Assembly (NCBI GenBank): GCA_032718475.1
Contig: JAUCBJ010003807.1
Coordinates: forward strand, 1 to 21,465
From: Nemertoderma westbladi
Taxonomy: Eukaryota > Xenacoelomorpha > Nemertodermatida > Nemertodermatidae
Reading direction: 5' to 3'
DNA: 21,465 bases
This document shows, one piece after another, positions 8,936 to 18,117 of the stretch. The position numbers were made by a program, and so were the translations under genes. Below the pieces are notes generated by a model, which saw only the letters and a program-made list of their open reading frames with translations, ran no database searches and was not told the DNA's origin. Within the stretch, counting starts at the first letter, position 1. The number at the start of each line of letters is the position of its first letter.

Positions 8936-9251
8936 CTATAACAGTAGACTCATTGCTGCTTCTAATACAGTATCAATCCGAACATATATTGGTTTATCTC
9001 TAGGATAAATCGATTTAAGTGCCTGGCCATTAAATATAAAGTTATCAGACACAGACAGGGGTAGAATTGATTTATTGAAAACTTTAATAAACTCAAAGTC
9101 AGAATTGCATGACGGTGGTGCTAATGAATTCATAATTACTGACCACACTTCTTCTTGAGTGGAATTGTCAGTATATGTTACCATGCATTGTTTAATAATG
9201 GTATCTTTACAAACTCAAGTATATCGCCTTCTTCTGTTTTGATAACAATGA
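8936..9251 (-). pseudogene. Frameshifted protein-coding fragment (exon-like), resembling a segment of HECT/G2E3-like repeat-associated proteins
   Basis: On the minus strand an 82-codon frame from 9184 has well-mixed protein composition and ordered phrases (TQEEVWSVIMNSL, DFEFIKVFNK, IFNGQALK, YVRI). By memory these match a segment common in uncharacterised multi-copy animal proteins, some with HECT-type ligase domains: E-VW-I...L, DFEF, W/FNG-A-K, YVRL. Upstream, a second frame (KTEEGDILEFVKIPLLNNAW) abuts it and joins through a one-base shift at about 9178-9184, so the copy is broken. This upper frame begins just after a TTGTTGTTGTTGTCAG stretch that could be a splice acceptor (exon edge 9251). 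No other exon is visible. The family assignment is inference; the broken coding character is seen. Confidence 0.45.
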
Positions 9252-9403
9252 CTGACAACAACAACAATAACGGATGAGTGAGTTAAACCGATAAGAAATA
9301 ATTTAGTCTGATTCAATGAATTACATTAGTCTTACTCTATTCATGTATTCAATGTTAAAACAGATTTGAATTTACCGCCAAAATATAGATAGCAGATCTG
9401 ATC

Positions 9404-10826
9404 CGCAATAATTTTTATTGTCCGTTTTTATCCTTTTTTTGTCCTTTTTTTTTATTTTTTATGTCCTCCAAAAGTCTAATGTTATTCTGTATTTTAGTAC
9501 CAGTACCGGCACCGGTACTGCTATAGGCCTACTGTGTAGCCTACCATTTAAATACGGTAATGGGAGGCCTACTGGCCTACCGGTTGTGCTAATAAATTTT
9601 AAATAATTGATAGGCAAAACTGGATTGCAGGATTGTGGAAAATGTTAATATATCTTTGACATAATTTAGGCCTATTACTGTAATAGTTTTATAATCAATA
9701 ATGGATCATGACTACTGTCTGAGTAGTGTTACGGATAGCGGCACCACTACTTCCAACAGCACAGAAGGCCCGCCTCTGTAATCTGCCCCTTTCCCTCAAT
9801 TAGCTAAATGATCGTTTATTGTTTTGGTTAGATAATCCCGCCTCTGTAACCTGCTCCTTTCCCTCAATTGTTAATGTTATCGTTTATTGTTTTGGTTAGA
9901 AAATCCCGCCTCTGTAACCTGCTCCTTTCTCTCAATTGGTAATGTTATCGTTTATTGTTTTGGTTAGAAAATCCCGTCTCTGTAACCTGCTCCTTTCCCT
10001 CAATTAGGTAAATGATCGGTTATTGTTTTGGTTAGAAAATCCCGTCTCTGTAACCTGCTCCTTTCCCTGATTTGGTAAAGTGACTGTTTATTGTTTTGAT
10101 TAGAAAGGCCCGCCTCTGTAACCTGCCCCTTTCCCTCAATTAGCTAAATGATCGTTTATTGTTTTGGTTAGATAATCCCGCCTCTGTAACCTGTTCCTTT
10201 CCCTCAATTGGTAATGTTATCGTTTATTGTTTTGGTTAGAAAATCCCGCCTCTGTAACCTGCTCCTTTCCCTGATTTGGTAAAGTGACTGTTTATTGTTT
10301 CGGTTAGAAAATCCGGCCTTAACCTGCTCCTTTCCCTCAATTAGTTAAATGATTGTTTATTGTTTTGGTTAGAAAATCCCGTCTCTGTAACCTGCTCCTT
10401 TCCCTGATTTGGTAAAGTGAATGTTTATTGTTTTGGTTAGAAAACTCGGCCTTAACCTGCTCCTTTCCATCAATTGGTAATTGTTTTTGCCTATAAAATG
10501 AGTGTTTTTCTACGTCATGTGGTAATCGATTATCGACAACAACCACAAACTATTAAATATAGAGTCTTTTTACCACAGGCGCATATGGAAATCTATCTCA
10601 TAGTCTATAAATCATGGAATCATGGAATGTTTTGGCACAGGCATAGTGAAATCAACTGTCTGACAGTCCAGAAATCAGCAGTCTGACAGTTTGAAGAAAT
10701 ACATACATAAAAAGTCATTAAAATGACAATAAAAGTCATTAAATGGACAACAGAAGTCATTATGCATAATTCGTAAAAAAAAAATGACAAAAAAAGTCAA
10801 ATAAAAGGACATAAAAAATCACTGCC
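9404..10826 (-). mobile_element. Family-9T copy A, non-autonomous DNA transposon with 9-bp target duplication GATCTGATC
   Basis: The element starts CGCAATAATTTTTATTGTCC and ends ATCACTGCC. Its ends are imperfect inverted repeats of each other (right end complement GGCAGTGATTTTTTATGTCC) over about 40 bp. GATCTGATC flanks it exactly at 9395-9403 and 10827-10835. The interior holds about eleven 68-bp units, a TGACAG palindrome region and GGCCTAC/ACCGGT-rich unique DNA, but no transposase. It is reverse-complementary to copy B. It lacks a ~130-bp segment present in B between the repeat-free part and the terminus (around 9482 here versus about 16383-16503 in B). The 9-bp duplication suggests a Mutator-like mobiliser; that assignment is inference. 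Confidence 0.88.
9769..10500. repeat. 68-bp tandem array inside copy A (about 11 units)
   Basis: Unit starts (CCCGCCTCTGTAACCTGCTC or close variants) fall at 9769, 9837, 9905, 9973, 10041, 10109, 10177, 10245, 10313, 10378 and 10446, a strict 68-bp step apart from one 65-bp unit. Each unit also carries CGTTTATTGTTTTGGTTAGA. The units differ in a patchy way (CTCAATTGGTAATG versus CTGATTTGGTAAAG), as expected from unequal exchange or slippage. Confidence 0.95.
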
Positions 10827-10835
10827 GATCTGATC

Positions 10836-10984
10836 TGGCACATACTAATACCGGTACTGATAGCCTGAGAGAACAGCAGTAGAGAAACCGGTAGCATGGA
10901 ACCTAACATTAAACTTTTGAAGGACATAAAAAATAAAAAAAAGGACAAAAAAAAGGATTTAAACGGACAATAAAAATTATTGCG
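10836..10984 (+). mobile_element. Family-9T fragment C, terminal piece only
   Basis: From CATACTAATACCGGTACTG to ATTATTGCG this segment matches the right-hand terminal ~150 bp of copy B in the same orientation (B: about 16440-16559 and 18129-18154). It keeps the TTTAAAC site uninterrupted where B carries the piggyBac-like element, so it is a close relative of the pre-insertion site. Its other end is not visible. It directly follows the target duplication of copy A, so A may have landed in or beside it. Confidence 0.8.
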
Positions 10985-11655
10985 TTTCCAGTACAAATTA
11001 CGTTTTTCAATCATTTGAATTTCACGCGCTATGGAGCAGGGTGGCATCTTTTAGGGACTTGTCTGTACGGCTTACTACTGGACGGGTGAAAATGTGGTGC
11101 ATACAGTAAGTGCATGCATACAGTAAGTATAAAGCTGTACAGTAGTTTAGGTTAGTAATGTACAGTAATGTAAATATTGCCATTTTATTTTGTAGTATTT
11201 ATTTTTTTAAATAATCATAGCTTTTCGCTAAGTCCGCAGACCAAATAGGTACCAGTCTGCCACTGCCAGTCAGCCAGTATAATGAAGTAAATACGAATTT
11301 ATGACCCCAACTTGCTAACTTTCTGAACTTCGGTTCGGATTCGGTTCGGATCGGCACGAAGTTGGCCCTGCTTCAGTCCGGTCGGTTCGGCCCCATAAAG
11401 TGCCTTCTGTTGAACCCTAGTCATAACATGAATGTAAACAATATGCTAAAAGTAAAGTACAAAGTACCTGGAATGCTAGAATGTACCATTATATTCTAAG
11501 TAGTACACTGATGATACATACGGAGCTGCAAAGGTAACTTTCCAGAACTTAATCAGTTAATAGCTGTCTCTCATTTGTCATGCTTCATGTACCTTTAAGT
11601 TTGATTCTCAATGTCACGTCCAAAATTGGACTTCAAAAGTTTTCTTATTATTTAT
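10985..11655. other. Non-coding stretch with a short CGGTTCGG-rich patch
   Basis: No coding frame of note. Between about 11325 and 11395 degenerate CGGTTCGGAT words cluster in an otherwise A+T-rich background, together with GCACGAAGTTGGC, which also forms the ends of the 2.7-kb inverted-repeat element. A relic of that element is possible but not shown. Confidence 0.45.
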
Positions 11656-11753
11656 GCAATGACAAAAAACCGCAAGTCTTGTTGACTTAATTAAGGCACT
11701 TACGGTCTTTTACCCTTGTAGCACTTATGCGACTTATGGTTTTTTCGCATTGC
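11656..11753. repeat. Imperfect hairpin with 22-bp arms
   Basis: GCAATGACAAAAAACCGCAAGT at 11656-11677 pairs with 11732-11753 over 22 positions with four mismatches. The loop contains further ACTTAYGG words. It could be a small MITE or a decayed palindrome. No evidence for an expressed hairpin RNA. Confidence 0.55.
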
Positions 11754-11784
11754 ACGGCAGAATTCACAGTTTTAAAAAATTTAA

Positions 11785-12453
11785 ATAAAAAAAATACTAT
11801 CCTTCCAGACAACCCTATCGTTCACAAAGCATATCACCGAAGTAACATGTAAGGCACTGAAGGCGGCTCACTCCATCAAGAACTCTCAACTGCTCTCACT
11901 GGAAACTTCATTAGCATTATTTCGACTTAAAGTTCACCCGGTTGTTACATATGGACTGCGCGAAATCTGGCCCTTTCTCTCGGCAACTAACCTCCACTCA
12001 CTGGACAAAATCAAATCCACATATCTAAAGAGAACTATCGGGGTGCACAAAAATTCACAAAACAGACTGGTATTAGCATTATGCGTGGAAGACAACTTCG
12101 TAGTCGAAATCGCCAAAAAGTTGAATCTTACGCACACGACGGAATATCAAAAGTACATGTTATGTATCCATAATAAACAGCAAGGAATTAACTCGGATTT
12201 CTGGACGGCATTGGCTTTCTCGGATAGGAGGTGGACAAGATCAAACCAACGGAACCGCCATGTCATCACTAGACTCTCAATCCACGGGTATCACCACCTA
12301 GTTTGTAGTTCTAGAACATTCCACTACCCGAGTAGCGAATGCGTTTGTGAGCTGTGCGGACAACCGGCACTATTATATCATATACTTATGTGCCACCGCA
12401 ACTTGAAATCCCTCAACCAGCTGGCGAACCACCACCTTCACACTTGCACATGA
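11785..12453 (+). pseudogene. 5'-truncated LINE (non-LTR retrotransposon) remnant: C-terminal tail of the reverse transcriptase protein
   Basis: A frame of about 220 codons has no ATG at its head. It reads SLALFRLKVHPVVTYGL, a phrase typical of the segment after the RT core in LINE proteins, and then LHSLDKIKSTYLKRTIGVHK. Near its end is a Cys-His cluster (CELCGQPALLYHILMCH, C-x2-C-x7-H-x4-C) of the kind found at the C-terminus of several LINE clades. The catalytic RT motifs and endonuclease are absent, as expected of a 5'-truncated insertion. After the stop at 12451 an A+T-rich tail with repeated TTATTGGTATATTT could be the 3' untranslated end. The clade was not determined. Confidence 0.7.
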
Positions 12454-12610
12454 GGCATCGCACATAACTTTTAATTTTATTTATTGGTATATTTTATATT
12501 TATTGGTATATTTTTATTATTAAATATGATCTCAATAATTTTAACACTTGTGGCTTATAACAGCAATTACCATATTTTGGTGTAATAAATAATAATATAA
12601 AAGAAATACT

Positions 12611-12684
12611 TAATCCGAGGTTGGTGTCGAACCCAGGACATGGGTCATAAGCTACGCAATGATTAACCACTACACCGCGGAGCC
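12611..12684 (-). repeat. tRNA-derived repeat (SINE head or tRNA pseudogene)
   Basis: Minus strand from 12684 reads GGCTCCGCGGTGTAGTGG (A box) and about 40 nt later GGGTTCGACACC (near-perfect B box). The acceptor strands pair partly (CTCCG with CGGAT). The arms of the anticodon and T stems are poor. No T-run terminator is close, and flanking DNA is A+T-rich. It lies about 160 bp past the LINE stop in the opposite orientation. Confidence 0.6.
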
Positions 12685-12717
12685 ATTATAACTAAAAATA
12701 ATTGCAACTAAAAATTG

Positions 12718-12807
12718 CAGTAGCATACCGTATGCTATGGAAATTGGTCAAAATGGGTACAACCTACCAATTTCGACAACTTCCCGTAGTATACGGTATG
12801 CTACGGG
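12718..12807. repeat. Compound palindrome (two facing near-palindromes)
   Basis: GTAGCATACCGTATGCTATGG at 12720-12740 faces GTAGTATACGGTATGCTAC at 12786-12804 as an inverted copy, with AAATTGGT/ACCAATTT (12741-12748, 12766-12773) pairing inside. Each half is itself a near-palindrome. Confidence 0.7.
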
Positions 12808-13369
12808 AACTGTGCAGAATACGTACAAATACGTACACATACACGTTAAAGCACAAACCCAAAATTCAAAGCCTTATAAGAAATGTTCGCCCCTGGTGAA
12901 TTCCAGGTCCCCCTGTTCAAAACTCTTATTTTTTGATATACTTTCGATTAAAAAAAAAAATCCCGCCCGATCCAAATACCCAAGGCCCTGGAACAATTGG
13001 CTGATTTGAAGTCCAATATTCAGTAGGGTTCCCTATCCCGATCGGGATATATAAATATATCCCGATAGGGATATGTCAATGTACTGTACATTGTGTTACT
13101 TATTACTGTCATTTACTAGGCCTACTGTATATTCTAGCCTACTGTTCTATGTAAAACTACAGTTTATACATTTCGAAAACTAGAATGTCAATAAATAATA
13201 TCAGAATGTGAAGTGAAGTCTGCACTGCAAACCAACTCTGAACTCTGCTCAAACCACCTAAAAAAGTGAAGAAAACGAAACCAGAAACCAGTGAGATGAC
13301 AATGGTAATGCATTTACAGATTCGTGCATGACACTGAATAATCCCTGGCGGTTTTAACAGGCCATCATG
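12808..13369. other. Non-coding stretch containing an 18-bp-arm hairpin at 13035-13072
   Basis: ATCCCGATCGGGATATAT at 13035-13052 pairs with 13055-13072 with one mismatch and a 2-nt loop. Otherwise there are short low-complexity ORFs, a poly-A run near 12950 and TACTGTA-rich DNA. Nothing genic is recognised. Confidence 0.6.
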
Positions 13370-14185
13370 ATCAGCATGTTGGATACTGTACCAATCTGTT
13401 GAAAAGTTTAAGAGACCTGTGTGCAGCACATTGGTTACTATTACTGTAACAATCTGTCAGTCTGTTGAAGCGAAGAGAACTTCATGCAGCATGTTGGATA
13501 CTGAAACAATCTATCGCGCAGTATATGTGATACTGAAACAATCCGTTGAAACGTTTAAGATACCTTGGTGCAGCATGTGGGGTATTGTAACAACCAGTTG
13601 AAACTTTTAGGAGACCTTCGTGCAGCATGTTTGATGCTGAAGCAATCCGATGAAACGTTTAAGAGACTTTCATGCAGCGTGGAGTAACTATAACAATATG
13701 TTGAAAGGTTGAAACGTTTAACTGTTTAAGAGACCTTCACTCAGCACGTGGGGTACTGTAACAATCTCTTGAAACGTTTAAGAGACCTGTGTGCAGCACG
13801 TTGGTTACTATTACTGTAACAATCTGTCAGTCTGGTGAAGCGAAGAGACCTTCATGCAGCATGTTGGATACTGAAACAATCTATCGCGCAGTATATGGAA
13901 TACTGACACAATCCGTTGAAACGTTAAAGAGACATTCGTGCAGCACGTGGGGTATTGCAGTATTGTAACAATCTGTTGAAACGTTTAAGAGACCTTCATG
14001 CAGTCATACAGCGTGGAGTATATATAACAATATGTTGAAACGTTTAACTGTTTAAGAGACCTTCATGCAGCACGTGGGGTACTGTAACAATCATTTGAAA
14101 CTTTTAGGAGACCTTCGTGCAGCACGTTTGATGCTGAAACAATCTGTTGAAACGTTTAAGTGACCTCCAAGCAGCATGTTGGATA
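13370..14185. repeat. ~52-bp satellite array, left part, with ~370-bp higher-order repeat
   Basis: Monomers share GAAACAATCTGTTGAAACG, TTTAAGAGACCTTC and GTGCAGCACGTTGG. They vary around 50-56 bp. A distinctive run of variants (beginning GAGACCTGTGTGCAGCAC and including CAATCTATCGCGCAGTATAT) recurs from 13411 to 13782, about 370 bp apart, so whole blocks of about seven monomers were duplicated. The array is cut at 14185 by element F and resumes at 20965. Confidence 0.9.
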
Positions 14186-14201
14186 GGTCATTATTGAAAA
14201 C

Positions 14202-15043
14202 TTGTAACATTTTCAGTCATTTTTCAAAATAACTTTTCTCAACTTTTTTTTTCGGGAATGTGTTTAGGAATAATAGTAGTATTAGAATCTGGTTAACCAA
14301 AATATATTACTTCGGTTTAAATGCTCTAAAAATCAATTTGAATGCAATGGCAATTGCCGAATATTATTCTGTCGCTGGAATGTCGCTAATATTATCCTGA
14401 CGCTGAACAAATAAGGATAGTTCAAGTCTAATTAAAATGCATCCAATCAGTATTATTTAATATATTTTGTTAATTGTGTGCAGGAAGGCTTATTGTTACT
14501 AATATATTTTCACTTTTTACTCTCTGGAAATTGCTTATTGGCATCATGAGACGTAAAAAACGAAGTCTAATGAATGTCTGTCACCTGACTTCTGTCCCTG
14601 ACAAATTTTTAGAGTTTTTTTTTCTTTGGCGGGAATTTTAAATCATGTGTGACAAGGGTTTCTTCTAATTTATCGGGTTTTACTTATGCTAAACTTTGTT
14701 GTTTTGCCTGTTAGCCTAAATTCACATTTGCAGTATGCTGACAGGTAAAAAATTTATGTCTGTCCCTAACATATTCTGTCCCTGACGTTACTATAGGTAA
14801 TACTATCTGTCCCTGACGAGAGTGCTTTCTGGGTGTCTTCTCGCCGCCCGGGCCCACTGGCTGTAAAGTTGTAAGTAAGTTGAAGTAAGTTTTTTACTAT
14901 ACTGTAGCATTGTTCAGCAAGTCCTATCAAGACATAGAGGAGTACATAGGTAGCTGTAGTTAGTCATACAGTAGGATTTCAGTTGTCCAGTATGTATAAA
15001 TGCATTCGTTTTGTGATGGCCCTTCTCTAATCGATATATACTT
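14202..15043 (+). promoter_or_regulatory. Left non-coding part of element F with CTGTCCCTGAC motifs
   Basis: Four copies of CTGTCCCTGAC or a one-base variant lie at 14592, 14760, 14776 and 14807, and a looser one near 14578. The motif has TGTC/GACA arms around CCT, the shape of a dimeric protein site. The segment precedes the transposase ATG and includes a short G+C-rich patch at about 14840. A role in transposase binding or promoter control is inference. Confidence 0.4.
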
Positions 15044-15448
15044 ATGGCCAAGACAGGCAGAGAAAGACAGGCAGTGAGAAAACGGGATAAATTAGGTGAC
15101 ATTGCATATAAAGAAATGGCAGTGATTTTTTATGTCCTTTTATTTGACTTTTTTTGTCATTTTTTTTACGAATTATGCATAATGACTTTTGTTGTCCTTT
15201 TAATGACTTTTATTGTCCTTTTAATGACTTTTTATGTATGTATTTCTTTAAACTGTCAGACTGCTGATTTCTGGACTGTCAGACAGCTGATTTCACTATG
15301 CCTGTGCCAAAACATTCCATGATTCCATGATTTATAGACTATGAGATAGATTTCCATATGCGCCTGTGGTAAAAAGACTCTATATTTAATAGTTTGTGGT
15401 TGTTGTCGATAATCGATTACCACATGACGTAGCAAAACATTCATTTTA

Positions 15449-16113
15449 TAGCCAAAAACAATTACCAATTGTTGGAAAGGAGCAGGTTAATGCCGAGTTT
15501 TCTAACCAAAACAATACACAGTCACTTTACCAAATCAAGGAAAGGAGCAGGTTTACAGAGACGGGATTTTCTAACCAAAACAATGAACGATTAATTAACT
15601 AATTGAGAGAAAGGAGCAGGTTACTGAGGCGGGATTTTCTAACCAAAACAATAAACGATCACTTAACTTATTGAGGGAAAGGAGCAGGTTACAGAGGTGG
15701 GATTTTCTAACCAAAACAATAAACGATCATTTAACTAATTGAGGGAAAGGGACAGGTTACAGAGGCGGAATTTTCAAACCAAAACAATAAACGATCATTT
15801 AACTAATTGATGGAAAGGGGCAGGTTACAGAGGCGGGATGTTCTAACCAAAACAATAAACGATCATTTAACTAATTGAGGGAAAGGAGCAGGTTACAGAG
15901 ACGGGATTTTCTAACCAAAACAATAAACGATAACATTTACCAATTGAGAGAAAGGAGCAGGTTACAGAGGCGGGATTTTCCAACCAAAACAATAAACGAT
16001 AAGATTACCAATTGAGGGAAAGGAGCAGGTTACAGAGGCGGGATTATCTAACCAAAACAATAAACGATCATTTAACTAATTGAGGGAAAGGGGCAGGTTA
16101 CAGAGGCGGGCCT
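15449..16113. repeat. 68-bp tandem array inside copy B (about 10 units)
   Basis: The complement of the copy-A unit, with the CGGG marker at 15493, 15562, 15630, 15698, 15766, 15834, 15902, 15971, 16039 and 16107. One fewer unit than A, in the opposite orientation. Confidence 0.95.
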
Positions 16114-16604
16114 TCTGTGCTGTTGGAAGTAGTGGTGCCGCTATCCGTAACACTACTCAGACAGTAGTCATGATCCATTATTGATTATAAAACTAATACA
16201 GTAAGGCCTAAATTATGTGAAAGGTATATCCACATTTTCCACAATCCTGCAATCCAGTTTGGCCTATCAATTATTTAAAATTTATTAGCACAACCGGTAG
16301 GCCTACCATTACCGTATTTAAATGGTAGGCTACACAGTAGGCCTATAGCAGTACCGGTGCCGGTACCGGTACTAAAATACAGAAATACCTGCTTTATACC
16401 TTCATCTGTACATACAATACAGCAAAATAGTGCTATATATACTAATACCGGTACTGATAGCCTGAGAGAACAGCAGTAGAGAAACCGGTAGCATGGAACC
16501 TAACATTAGACTTTTGGAGGACATAAAAAATAAAAAAAAAGGACAAAGAAAGGATATAACCCTATTAGTACCGGGCTATAAAATGTTGTACAAATACTGG
16601 GGAG

Positions 16605-16636
16605 GGGTCATATTGACCCCCCCCCCCCCCCCCCCC
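16605..16636. repeat. G/C-run hairpin near the left end of P
   Basis: GGGGAGGGGTCATATTGACC followed by a run of about 20 C forms GGTCA-TAT-TGACC with G- and C-run arms. The same design recurs at 18087-18117 near the right end. The homopolymer length may be affected by sequencing error. Confidence 0.75.
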
Positions 16637-17059
16637 TCTAAAATCTACAAATATTTACGAAAACGTCTGATTTTTTGTTTGTACGTAGGTATCACTTGTC
16701 TGGATCCGACCGAAAAAAAAAATTTCCGAAAAAATGTACTGGGGTGGTTATATTGCAGCACCAAAATTACAAGTAGTGCACAATTTTCACCAAATTTGAA
16801 AGTTACATTTTCGGCTAATTATTTTTCAATACAGGTTTTCTGGGGTGCAAAATACATTGGAAAATATTAAAAAATGATATGATTACTATAAATGGCTGTT
16901 TAGTCCTCTCTGCGTAGGAAAAAAATGAAAAAAACAAGTAACCAGCACTTTTCAGTTAGAACACAAAATTTGTAATTCACTTATACGATGCTATAAATTC
17001 ACATTTTCAGGTTTTCGAGGGCGCTGATTCTAATGGAATACATTTCTAATATGCCAGAT

Positions 17060-17900
17060 CATTGCTACTTGTATTTTTCGGCGTAATTTGGCAAATTTTG
17101 GTGCTAGCACCAAATTTCGTACCCATCACCAAAAAGTACAAGTTTGCGATGTCCAGTGCTGTTTTTATTGATTCCATCGGATTCAGGACCCTTATAAACC
17201 CGTATAACGTAAGAAACAAGATGATACTATCTCCTGATCAATTTGCTTATTTTCCAAAATTTGGTGCTGGCACAACAATTTTCACCAACCGGCGAAAAAT
17301 ACAAGTTTGAAAACTCTTATGAAATTTTTACTGATTCCATTGAATTCAGAACCCTCACAAACCCGTATAACGCAAGAAACAAGGTGACACAATCAATTGA
17401 TATATTTGATGGTTTTCAAAATTTGGTGCTAGCACCAAATTTTGCACCCACATCCGAAAAATACAAGTTTGAGATGTCTAGATCGATAATTATATTTTCC
17501 ATTGAATTCAGAACAGCCATAAACCTCTAAAACGCAAAAAATAAATTGTCACAAGCAATTTTATCTATTGAATGGATTTTCAAAATTTCGTGCTAGCACC
17601 AAAATTTGCACACAGCACCGAAAAAATACAAGTTTGATACGCTTGGTGCAACTCGTATATATTTCTTCGAATCCAGAAACCCAAAAAACCCCAATTGCGT
17701 AAAAAACAAGTTTCAAACGATCAATTTACAAAATTGACTTATTTCGAAATTTGGTGCTGGCACCAAAATTTGGCACCCACCGAAAAAAACAAGTTTGAAA
17801 TTTCTAAATCAATTTATATGAATTCCATCAAATTTCTAACACCAAAAAACCGGTGTAAATCAAAAATAGAGATGTTACAATTCATATTTAATGAAATGTA
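17060..17900. repeat. ~163-bp tandem repeats with a palindromic core inside P (5 units, plus an inverted flank)
   Basis: The core GGTGCTAGCACC or a one-base variant starts at 17100, 17263, 17425, 17589 and 17753 (steps 163, 162, 164, 164). In the third unit 17417-17444 is a perfect 28-bp palindrome. Each core is followed by CGAAAAATACAAGTTTGA-like sequence and a GATTCCATTGAATTC-like block. Left of the first core (about 17066-17100) the same sequence appears inverted (TACTTGTATTTTTCGGCG), making a larger hairpin centred at 17106. Confidence 0.9.
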
Positions 17901-18086
17901 ATTTTCAAAAAACGTCTCAAAAAAAGTGCCAAAAGTAGGGTTAAAAAATGGTGCTATAACTCGAAAAGTACCCAATATTTTTGAAAACGGTTTTCACTAC
18001 TAGGAAGACAATAGATTTTTAGGAAAAGTCATAAAATTTCAGATTCCCAACTGCGTTTGTTTCGGAATTATAATAAAAAAACCACG

Positions 18087-18117
18087 GGGGGGGGGTCATA
18101 TTGACCCCCCCCCCCGG
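18087..18117. repeat. G/C-run hairpin near the right end of P
   Basis: A run of about 10 G, the same TCATATTGA centre and about 11 C, immediately inside the right terminal CCCGGG. Confidence 0.75.

Noticed and set aside
9769-10500. A CRISPR-like array.
   Set aside because: The 68-bp units are contiguous with no unique spacers, and the sequence is animal with no cas genes.
16493-17901. ORFs of 68-125 codons inside element P as a possible transposase.
   Set aside because: They are low-complexity readings of 163-bp repeats and lack any catalytic Asp motif or zinc cluster of piggyBac transposases.
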